From the NCBI RefSeq assembly GCF_900700375.1, contig NC_041721.1:6552598-6616597 (forward strand): a stretch of 64,000 nucleotides of DNA, written 5' to 3'. The DNA comes from Denticeps clupeoides (taxonomy: Eukaryota > Chordata > Actinopteri > Clupeiformes > Denticipitidae). Of this stretch, positions 1-10,400 are shown one piece after another (the first letter of the stretch is position 1; the number at the start of each line of letters is the position of its first letter). The notes beneath the pieces were generated by a model, which was not told where the DNA came from, did no database searches, and saw only the letters and a program-made list of their open reading frames with translations. The translations under genes and the position numbers were made by a program.

Positions 1-645
1 ATTAAGTAAATTACGGATGAACCAACATTTGACTTGCCAGTAAAATGAAATTAAAGCATTTAGGAAGAAGAATATTTGCTCAGTGGCCGTATGACTTGTG
101 CACATATTCTTTAGATTCACACTGGCAAAAATGTATGTGAACCCTTTTGAATTTTATGGTTTTTGGTCAAGGATAAGCAAGGACATTCGACTAATGCAAT
201 ATGTATCTAAAATTACACAAAAAAAGTTATTTTGGTTGTTGAACTGACTGGTTTAGCAGCATATTGTGAACAACTTAATATGCACTTCTTGTGTACGCTG
301 AACAATTATTTCTTGTACATTACCCTTTCCACTGGTTGGTCAACTGTAAAGCCACGAATGGATTCCAGTTTATCCAGAGTGCCTCCGGTATGAGCCAAGC
401 CTCGTCCACTTATCATTGGGACCTGTGTCATCGTCACAACAGTCCATTAACAGTAGCAGTTCACACTGAGGCCACTCCCACTTTGTCGCAGTTTCTACAA
501 AGCCGAAATGTGTTTTCTAAGTCTGAGTCCTGAACTCTGGTTTATGTGTAACTGTGTCCAGGTTCCTCCGCGTTCCCTTTCCTCCCCCCGGCAGCCTGAC
601 CGGTGTCCAGTTCCGTCTTCTGTGTTCCCTGAGATTGTATGTGTG
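1..645. other. Left-edge flank, no gene recognised
   Basis: AT-rich sequence that should be intron of tymp, because exon 2 of that gene ends at 1090 on the minus strand and its downstream exons are not in the window. A short open frame at 291-533 resembles no family I know and has no splice context. Confidence 0.5.
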
Positions 646-838
646 TGGCGGTAGTAGCTTAGTGGCTAACACACTCGCCTATGAACCAGAAGACCCAGGT
701 TCAAATCCCACTTACTACCATTGTGTCCCTGTGCAAGACACTTAACCCTAAGTTCCTCCAGGGGGGGACTGTCCCTGTAACTACTGATTGTAAGTCGCTC
801 TGGATAAGGGCGTCTGATAAATGCCGTAAATGTAAATA
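646..838 (+). mobile_element. tRNA-derived SINE, family A
   Basis: The head has a polymerase III A box (TAGCTTAGTGGC, consensus in other copies TAGCCTAGTGGG) and a B box (GGTTCAAATCC). The body ends in the tail GTAAGTCGCTCTGGATAAGG followed by CGTCTGATAAATG and (TGTAAA)n. At least nine other copies occur in this window, on both strands. Confidence 0.9.
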
Positions 839-1089
839 TGTGTCCCCAAAACACCGACCCCTGCAGGTTTTGGTTTGAAACCCCGTTCCCTTGTTTAGTT
901 TGGTTTAGGAATAAACATTGTAAGAAATAATTTGCGCCTGGATGTGGCAATGGTACCAATGAGTAGGGCAGATAGGTTCCTACATGCCGTAATCAGCATA
1001 ACCCTCCATCAACACAAAGCCCTTGAAAAACCCTTGTGAATTCGATATAGATACGTTGTCAGATTGGGACCTGTGTAAATTCCACCCAC

Positions 1090-2232
1090 CTTACAGCCAC
1101 AGGCCGCCAGTGCTGGAGCAAGGGGCAGGCTGACCTTGTCTCCGACTCCACCCGTCGAGTGCTTATCAACCACGAGCCCTGACCACTCCTGTGGCCAGGT
1201 CAGGATGTCCCCGGAGCGCATCATCTCCTCAGTTAGTGCAAGCGTCTCATCGGGTTCCATGCCTTTGTGCCAAATTGCCATCAGCATAGCACCTAAAAAA
1301 ATGGCACGGTCAATCTCGATCAAAATACTCTGTAACTAGAATAAACTGTCTGAATGGATTTAAGAAGGAATACACTACATTGTACATATGACCCACCTAC
1401 TGTACAGGCCAAAAGTTTGGACGCGCCTTCTCATTCAATGTGTTTTCCCTATTTTCATGACCATTTACGTTGCTAGATTCTCACTGAAGGCATCAAAACT
1501 ATGAATGAACACATGTGGAGTTATGTACTTAACAAAAAAAAGTGAAATAACTGAAAACTTCAAAATAGCCGCCCTTTGCTCTGATTACTGCTTTGCACAC
1601 TCTTGACATTCTCTTGATGAGCTTCAAGAGGTCGTCGCCTGAAATGGTTTTCCGACAGTCTTGAAGGAGTTCCCAGAGGTGTTTAGTACTTGTTGGTCCA
1701 GCTCACCCCAAACCATCTCGATTGGGTTCACGTCCGGTGACTGTGGAGTCCAGGTCTCCACTTTTTTGTTAAGTACATAACTCCACATGTGTTCATTCAT
1801 AGTTTTGATGCCTTCAGTGAGAATCTACCAACGTAAATGGTCATGAAAATAAAGAAAACACATTGAATGAAAAGGTGTGTCCAAACTTTTGACCTGTACT
1901 GTATAATGCACAACTGTATTGACATGCTGGGATACTTTTGGATCTGTAAAGTTCCAGAGAAGGACTGACATCACTGATACAGTGGATCATTCATTTTTTG
2001 TAATGTGTATTCGTTTTTTTTTTTTTTTTTTAAATCTACAAGGATACCAGTGCACATGGCACAGAAGACACGTGACAGAGCTGATCCCACCTATCTGGCC
2101 GTCCTGGATGCTCCCACACTTCACTGCCTGCACGAAGGCCCGGATGTCGGCGGCGGACAGCCGGCCACCGTCCCTCTTGCGCCGGATGAGGTCCGGGAAG
2201 CTCGGACAGTCGCCTCGCTCGGTGCGCGACAT
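1090..2232 (-). CDS. tymp: Thymidine phosphorylase, 5' part (partial at left edge)
   Basis: Thymidine phosphorylase reversibly splits thymidine with phosphate into thymine and 2-deoxyribose-1-phosphate in pyrimidine salvage. Two coding exons are visible on the minus strand, 2232-2091 and 1292-1090, and their phases join (1 nt plus 2 nt make Gly). Exon 1 encodes [17 protein letters not shown], the all-alpha N-terminal domain. Exon 2 encodes the family signature [15 protein letters not shown], the phosphate-binding loop, followed by [12 protein letters not shown] chose the ATG at 2232 because it precedes the conserved start of the domain. An in-frame ATG at 2322 would add 30 residues. The remaining exons, about three quarters of the protein, must lie left of position 1. 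Intron 1 carries a Tc1-like element. Human TYMP is close to SHANK3, as here. Confidence 0.9.
1398..1903 (-). mobile_element. Tc1-like transposon, internally deleted copy (type 2)
   Basis: Terminal inverted repeats: the left end reads TGTACAGGCCAAAAGTTTGG and the right end is its near complement ending in CCTGTACTGTA. Inside is an antisense remnant of a transposase (region matching [13 protein letters not shown] in the 26381 copy). About 500 bp remain of an element normally longer than 1 kb. It sits in tymp intron 1. Further copies are at 26381-26828 and 32663-32889. Confidence 0.85.
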
Positions 2233-4401
2233 CGCGACGGTCCTGGCGGCGACGAACCCTTCGCCTGCGGGTGCACGTGACAACGTCGTCAAAGAACACG
2301 GCGTCCCGCTCTGGAACAGCACTCCTGTCCCACGACAAATATTAATAATAGTTATTTATCCAGCCTGTGAATATCCCAACAGTTCCGGTCACCAGAGTAA
2401 TTTTTTTTCCCTTTGTGGTCTGTTTTGTTGCATTTGATGGTTGGATCTACGGACAAACGAACGAACACATAAATGAAAAAACGAACGAATAAAGAACTAA
2501 ATAAGCTCGGAGCCGAACGAGTCCGTCTTACCCGGTAAAAGTTGAGCAGGTGAGCGGCTTAGCCACTGATGGCTTTATATTTGCATTCCCATTTCCATTC
2601 AGGGCATTTGTATCAGGCGCCCTTGTCCAGAGCGACTTACATTCGGGGACAGTCCCCCCCCCCCCGGAGACATTCAGGTATTAAGCGTCCCGCTCGGAAG
2701 GTGGGTCCGCCACCATCCGTCAGTCATTAACCAGCCCCGTGGACGACGGCAGGACAGAGACACGGGACAGAGACACCATTCAGCGTTTAATTCCACCCAC
2801 CTGAGTTCACCATGGTCTCAAACTGAAGCATTTTCAACATGTCGTCTCATAACGACAAAAAAACTAAACAAAACTAAAAAAAACCTCGCACCGCGGCCAA
2901 ACGTAGAGAAAAAGGAAGTTTCTGTCACTATTCTCTCGATACCAACGGCAAACAATGATCAGAAAACGTGATTAATAAACCAATTGCCTTTTTCTTAGGG
3001 ATCAGAATATTGAACAATGGTAAACTTTTAGCTCGTGTGTATATATATATATATATACCCTGTTTTTTTCTTATAAAATGTCCATTCAAACACTGTCTTA
3101 TTAATCTTATTATTTATAATTACACTTGTTAAGAAACGAAGTTGGAAATGAAGTGTTCTGTACATTAAAAATCTAAATAAAAAAGAGAAAAAGCTCCCTC
3201 ATGATGTCCAGGAGAGGGCGCTAGAGCACCTTATATTATTAGCTCCATACACCCTGAGAATTGAGGAGTTCATGAGCGTTGTCTTTCTGCCACATTTCCC
3301 CATTGGAACAAGTGTATTCTAAAGTGTGATCTGGTGTCCAACAAGAAATACCAAATAAAATTCCAAGTTCGTTTTTTGATAGATGTATTCCACAGCAGCA
3401 AAACGGCCGCTGTATTTGAATAGTATCCAGAGTGTTAAAAGATAAAGCAGAACTTGTCGACTGGGCAGACTGGATTTGTGTTGGGACTTTTTGCACGTGT
3501 GTGTGAGTGTGTGTGTGTGCGTACACATTTAAAGTGAAGCCTGCACAGATTCATACAGTCATTCATGTACATGGCTTTTTTTTTTTAACATAGCACCTGA
3601 TCTTTGTTCTTTCCAAACATTAATACACGTCAGTCCATCTGAAAATTCATATTCAGCATGTATAACACACACATTTTCATTGCTTCAGTTTGATTAAAAA
3701 ATGTGTATACATTTACTCATGATAAATTTCAAAGGCCCTTCTACAACAATAGAACTTTCCAAATAGAACAAAATAAATACATTGGGAACATCATATTTCT
3801 CATAAAGCACAAATAAAATTAAAAGCAATGACCGTGTTAACATAAGGGACATTGTTTTTAAGATAAAATAATAAAACTGGATCCAATTTACTCTACCACA
3901 AAGGCTGTAAAGACACTTTAAATTGTTTAAATTGTGAAATTATCTCAAATTCACATTCATACGTAATACAATTTGTCTTTTTAAATATATATATGTGTGT
4001 GTGTGTATTTCATACATATAAAAGTTAGGCATGTTGAAAATATTTTTTTTTGTATTAAATCTACCTGGAGGCATTATCTGTTAAATAATTTTCATTTAAA
4101 AAAGACTTCTGACTTCATCTAAATCTCTCAGAAAGGCCACTGCTTTCGCCGTACACAGCCTTGATGTCCTCGGGTTCTGCCTACCGCGTACAATCAAATG
4201 ACTGATTCCATCTTCTCATCTACTTTGAAACTGGCTTTCTATTGGTTGACAGTTTCAAAAGGTGTGGGGCTGGTTGAGGGTAAATAAAACGAGTTGTGTG
4301 GGGGGAATTTTATTCATTTTTTGGTGAATGTAGGCGTGTGCGGTGGTTTAACATAAGCTGTATGTATGGTCACGTGTGAAAAATGTATGTGGTGGAGGAA
4401 C
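2233..4401. other. tymp 5' flank and shank3 3' flank / 3' UTR
   Basis: No coding exon seen. The right part (about 3000-4401) is AT-rich and follows the shank3 stop codon, so it probably contains the long 3' UTR typical of SHANK genes. It includes a (TA)n run near 3040-3057 and scattered poly-T tracts. The left part is the tymp upstream flank. Confidence 0.5.
2591..2690 (-). mobile_element. SINE family A tail remnant
   Basis: Reverse complement of the SINE tail: the CCCTTGTCCAGAGCGACTTAC block followed by GGGGACAGTCCCCC. The tRNA-like head is not recognisable, so this is an old 5'-truncated copy. Confidence 0.6.
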
Positions 4402-7400
4402 TCAGGTCTCTAGCAGCTGTTTGAGAGCACGCTCAATGTTCATGCGATGGCCAACGCGGGTGACACCCAGCTCTGCCAGGTCATCCTTGGTGAGAGCGGG
4501 GAGATGGGCGCCCTCAATCTCGTGTTCCAAGAAGCGGGCACGGTGTTCACCCAGGCCCACACTCTCCAGCCACTCCCCTACATCGTATTTGCTCCAGAGG
4601 GCCAGCGGCCGCTGACGGAAGGGACGCAATGCCATAAGAGGGCCGCCTAGTACTGGGGAGGGGCAAGGAGAGGCGCAGGGAGAAGGAGATGGCGAGCGGC
4701 TGCGCGCTCGAGCGCTGGCACTGCGCATGACAAAGCGCACCTCCTTGGGCTCCTGAGGAAGGCTGAGGCTGGAGGACTTCAGTATGGTGTGGTGATGGTG
4801 GTGGTGAGGGCTGAAAGTGCGGACTGGGCCCAGGGGCTCCGATCTCTCAGGGGTGGCGCCAGGGCTGGGCGTCCGGCGCGCAACCGGGTACCGACTGCCA
4901 GGCCGAATGGTGAAGGTGGTTCCGTAGCTCCGCTGGGAAATGGTGTGGAGCTCTCCAAGGCTGCTGAACAACCTGTGGGGAAAGAGACCGACATGCACAC
5001 GGAGAAAAAAAGACAGCGAAACGATTGGAAATGTAGTACGTAAAAAGTCAACTCGGTGCAGAAAACCTCACACAAGGATTAGAATGAGGGAAATAAAAAA
5101 AAAAACACTGAATAATGCCCCAAAAATGACATCAAGTGCTTGGCTGATTAACGGTGCGATATGTAAGCGATACGTAAAAAATATTTTACATAGCTGTGTA
5201 CAGTTGAAGGTACAGTACGAATGGAACATTATGTCAGTGCCCGATGTGTGCCAGCTTCTGGGTACGTCCCAGATTGTCAGGCACATTTGCACCTTGGGTA
5301 CTGACAAATGCAAATACAGTATTACATCCCTCTCTTCCTTGACAAGATGTTAACACGTTTAAATCATTTTTCTACATTTTTTTTTTAGTTTTTACAGTAA
5401 ATTGCAAGATGGTGGAAAGCTTTCTGGTGAAATACTGCCCCCCATTTCATGAGTTAAATTCCCCAGGTGGCAAAAAAAAAAGTTTCTCTCACCAAATTTG
5501 GTCAAACAAAAATGTGTTTGCAGACATATTCTGCAGGGTGGTAGTAGCCTAGTGGGTAACACACTCGCCTATGAACCTGAAGACCCAGGTTCAAATCCCA
5601 CTTACTACCATTGTGTCCCTGAGCAAGACACCTAACCCTGAGTTGCTCCAGGGGGGGACTGTCCCTGTAACTACTGATTGTAAGTCGCTCTGGATAAGGG
5701 CGTCTGATAAATGCTGTAAATGTAAATGTATTCTTAAACCAATTATCGGTTGTATTACAATGTCATCTTAGGGGCAATTTCATTATGAAAACACTGCATT
5801 AGTGACATGTTATTGCAGGTATTATTTAAAAACAAAATTAATTGTTAGCAGTTAGTACTGTAATGCTATGATAATTATGCTGTTTAGTTGATCAGTCATT
5901 AGGTGGATAAAGACTTGGTTTTACCCACAGAGCTAAAAACCTACGATTTACTTTCTTCATCGTCCTTACATCTGCAGGAATACAGAAGACCAAATATACG
6001 TGTTAACATAAAGAGGTGGAACTGGTGTGTGTCAGGCAGATTCCTCAAGGAAGAGTGTGTAACAGGCAGGTGTGTTAGACTTGTGTGCTCACTTACTCAC
6101 AGGTGGTTCTTACCTGGCTCCTCCCACAGGTGACCTTCTGCCAGGGTCAAGAGCAGCCCCGATTGGTTCTTCCCCAAGAGAGTGTGTGTCTTTGCTCAGT
6201 AGCTCTGCCCCCATTGCTGCTGGACGGCCCTCATTGGCCCCCTCTTGCTGTGTGCGTGGTTCCACTTCCCCCCAGAGTTTGGATCTCCTCTGAAAGAGGT
6301 AGCGAGGCCGGCCTGGGGTCCCAGCTCCCCCGTGTGCCTGAGGCAGCAGTTCACTGTCAGATGATTGCTTTAGAAGTGGATCTCTAAGAGCTGCTGGACG
6401 CCCTCGACCCACGACACACCGGGGTTTGGCTCCATGGGCCGAATCGGCACTTTCAGAAGACAGAGTCGACATACTGGAGACTGTGGATACTGTGCTAGTT
6501 GTCTCCAAGTGGGGGTCCTCAACCCCGGAGTCAGCAGCTGAGTCACACTTGCCGGTGGCCGCTACGGGACGAGTGGCAGTTGCTGATAGGGTGAGAGGGG
6601 CTTTGGCCGTTTCTTTGATCAGCAGGCCATTAGCAAACGGTTGAGGAGGTGGGATGAGGCCAATTTTGCGCAGCTCCTCTCTTGTCTCCTCATCGCTGGA
6701 TGACAGCAGGGCTGGGGGCAAGGTCACGGTGTATGGCTCCGGCTCCTCTTCAGAGCTCATGGTCAAACTTCGCCCAGACAGAATTGCCAAGGGCGGGGCC
6801 GGGGACGGAGCTCTTATTGATGGGCTGTGTTCAGCTTCTGTCAAACTTGAAGGGGTGGGGGTCTCCTCTGGACTACGGCCAGAAACAGGACTGGTGCTGC
6901 TGATTATGACCTCAGCTTGTGTTGCATCCGGGATACTGCGTGGCTCCTCCCTCCATGACTGTGGGGGTGTGGCTTCTACCACTATCGGTGTTGTGGCCCC
7001 TCCCTCTGTCTCTGGCCTCTCAACCACTCCTCTGCTTGGACTGGGTGCTGGGGAGGGGGATGGAGTTAGAGTGTTCGGGGTGGTCCGTCCACTCAAAGCT
7101 CGCTCGCGGGCAGCCAGGGCCAAAGCGAGTGGAGAGGACGGGTCCAGAGGCCGGCCGGTGAGAGGATGAATGAACGTGCACGCCCCAGTGGGAGGTCCCG
7201 GTGACAGCATTGGTGCGGGTGGAGGCAGTTCAGCCAGCTCATCCACAGAGTGCGACTGGGACAACAGAGGCGTTGTCTGCGGCTCGGTGGCACCCCCCTC
7301 CACAGACAGGAAGACACTGGGGCGACGGCGTGCCCCCGGAGGTGTGATTCGCGCCCGCTCCTGCAGCACCTGCTGCTGGAACTGCTCCGCACGGCTGCTG

Positions 7401-10400
7401 TGTGGAATCCGGCCTCCCCCAAGGGGGGAAGGCTCCCTGGCTGAAAGCCGATCTCCGCCCCCTCCCCCGGCTCCTCCTCCACCCTCCTCTACTTGTCCCT
7501 GTTTGACCAAAGGGCTCTTTCTCCGCTGAGGTTTAGTTGGGGTGTACAGACCAGCAGTTAGGCGGCCCACATTGGCATATGGGTTCTCCACTTGCGGTGT
7601 CCGTCTGCGCCCTCGCTCTTGGGGGGCACCTGAGGTAGGAGTAGCTGGCCGAGGAATAGAGGTGGGCTCCACAGGCAGGTGGGTGGTGTCCTGAAGGATG
7701 ATCATGGACCGAGCCTTTCTCTGTCGCTCGGTTGTTACTGGCCCATGGATTTTGGGCTCGGCCCCTGGACGGAAGCTGGAGCGAGTCTGATTGGCTGCTC
7801 GCGACGGGGGAGGTGGAGGCAAAAAGGCCGGGGGTGGGCCCGAGTCCATGAAGTAAGGAGTTGGTGGGGGAGGTGGTGCAGTCTGTGGTGGAGGAGGGAT
7901 GCTCTGATTGTCCCTGAAGCTGTCTGTCATGGAGGAGCTCCGTGGAAATCGATGCTCTCCAATCAGAGCAGCGATCCTTTCATCTTCAGGAGCTCCTGTC
8001 AGAAAACCACCAAAGAATATATATGTCACTACTGTCTTTGAATTATAAAATGACAATGCAAAAACATGCATGTGTGTGTGTGTGTGTGTATGCAGGAGTG
8101 TGATGAAAGAGGGTTTACCGAAAGACTTGGTTCGAGACATGCCTCTCGGCAGCTGCATATGACCTTTGTCCAGACCCATTAATGAACTGCCTGGTCCTGG
8201 CATCCCCTGCCTCTCCAAAAGAGACTGAATACATAACAGTAAAATCCATAAGATTTAATCATTTGGTATGAGAGTATGCATGGCTTGGTATTGATCATCA
8301 ATCCCAATGAATCCAGTCACTGTTGTTGATTATCAATGTTTCTCAGACAGAGATAATTAAATGAACCAAAGAAGAGCGAGAGGGTCCAGATTTGGATCAG
8401 ATTAATCCTTTATATGACAACCTTTTTAAAAAGAAAATGATGCTTTTATGCTTCACTGACATTATTTGTACTTAGGTGGTACACAAGATCTATTGATTTT
8501 CTATTGACGCCTTGTGGTTAAAAAAAGATCCTCCAAAATCAATGTATTGGTATTTTAATAACATTCATATTAAATACATATGTATTGTGTACTTACGCTG
8601 ATCTCTGCCTGTGTGATGCGTCGACTGGTTGGTCTCTGCTTCACTGTGGCAGCTCGAGAGTCTTCTGGTGGACGTGGCCTCATCACCACGACCGGTTCCT
8701 TATTTCCCAGCATCTCATCAAGCTTTTCTGCAAGAGTGAGACATGCACAACTTACCAATATGTGCAATGTATGTAAACACAATGTCAGAATCGACACATC
8801 GCTCCACAGAATGGGGACTGCATAGCAAACACATAAAGCACAGTCAGCCATACACACCAAGAAAAAGTCCAGACACAGACTCCACACAGCATAATAAAGA
8901 ACAAATACCAGTAACAATCTTATAAAAAAAAATCCAATAAACAGCCAAATACAATGTTAAGGACACATTTACACACACATAAACACATGTACAGACTACA
9001 ACAACAAAGCAAAAATGGGGTATGCTATTTCACATCCACATTACAAGTCTTAACCCCCCAAACAAACCTATGACTGGATCTTTATAAGCGATAAACACAA
9101 TACTGGGAAATGACATCTGTCTGCCCAGTCTGATGGGGTGATGATGTCAGAACTCACCCACTCTCCGCCTCCGCATGGACGCTTGTGGGTAAGAATCAGT
9201 AACAAATCTTGCTGAAAATGCTCAGAGCAGTGTGTATTTGTTCATCCTTGCGTGGTTATGTGTGTGTGTGTCTGAGCAGCTATTTCTGTGTACAATGAAT
9301 GGAGATTGAATGCATTATCATTTGTCCAGGTGAGGGTGAATGCAAAAGAGTGGCTATGTGTAGAGTTTACAGCCTTACCGAGTTCCTCCAGCTCTGCTGT
9401 CATGCTTTTGGATCGTAGTGTCAAGCTGGTGCTGGGATCTCTCTTGGGCGGAGGGGGAGCTGAGGAAAAGTTATCATGTTAGCGACTATGTTATTTTACA
9501 TAAAGACATTTAATGGCACTGTATGGATAAAAGTTCATTTGTGATAAAAGTATAATTTGTGATAAAACTGTGTAATTTGGTAATGATAATACAAAGTGAT
9601 TTGAATTGATCTGGGTTTATTATCTTGATATGTTTTTTATGCACACAAAGAAGTCCTTATTTAAAGTTATTAAAATTAAGCAAGTATGGGTACACTTATT
9701 ATACACTGCTCAAAGAATAAATGAAACACTTAAACAACACACTGTAAGTCAATCACACTTCTGTGAAATATCACATTTCACTTAGGAAGCAACACTGATT
9801 GACAATCAATTTCAAATGCTGTTGTGCAAATGGAATAGACAACATGTGGAAATTACAGGCAATTAGCAAGACGTCCCCAATAAAGGCGTGGTTATGCAGG
9901 CGGAGACCACAGACCACTTCTCAGTTCCTATGCTTTCTGGCTGATGTTTTGGTCACTTTTTAATACTTTCCGTGCTTTCACTCTAGTGGAGTCTACGCCC
10001 ACACAAGTAGCTCAGGTAGTGCAGCTCATCCAGGATGCCACATCAATGCGAGCTGTGGCAAGAAGGTTTGCTGTGTCTGTCAGAATAGTGTCCAGAGCAT
10101 GAAGGCACTACCAGGAGACAGGCCAGACGTCAGGAGATGTCGAGGAGGCTGTAGGAGGGCAACAGCCCAGCAGGAAGACTGCTACATCCACCTTTGTGCA
10201 AGTATTAAAAGAAGGAACTTTGCCAGAGCCCTGCAGAATGACCCACAGCAGGCAAATGGTCACGTGTCTGCTCAAATGGTCAGAAACGGACTCCATGAGT
10301 GTGGTATAAGGGCCCAACACCGTGCAGCACGTTTGGCATTTACTAGAGAACACCAAGATTGGCAAATTTGCCACTGGCGCCCTGTGCTCTTCACAGATGA

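Noticed and set aside
291-533. 80-codon open frame near the left edge
   Set aside because: No similarity, no splice context, and expected by chance in intronic sequence.
646-720. tRNA gene suggested by A and B boxes
   Set aside because: The same unit recurs many times with a SINE body and tail, and no cloverleaf with a proper acceptor stem was apparent.
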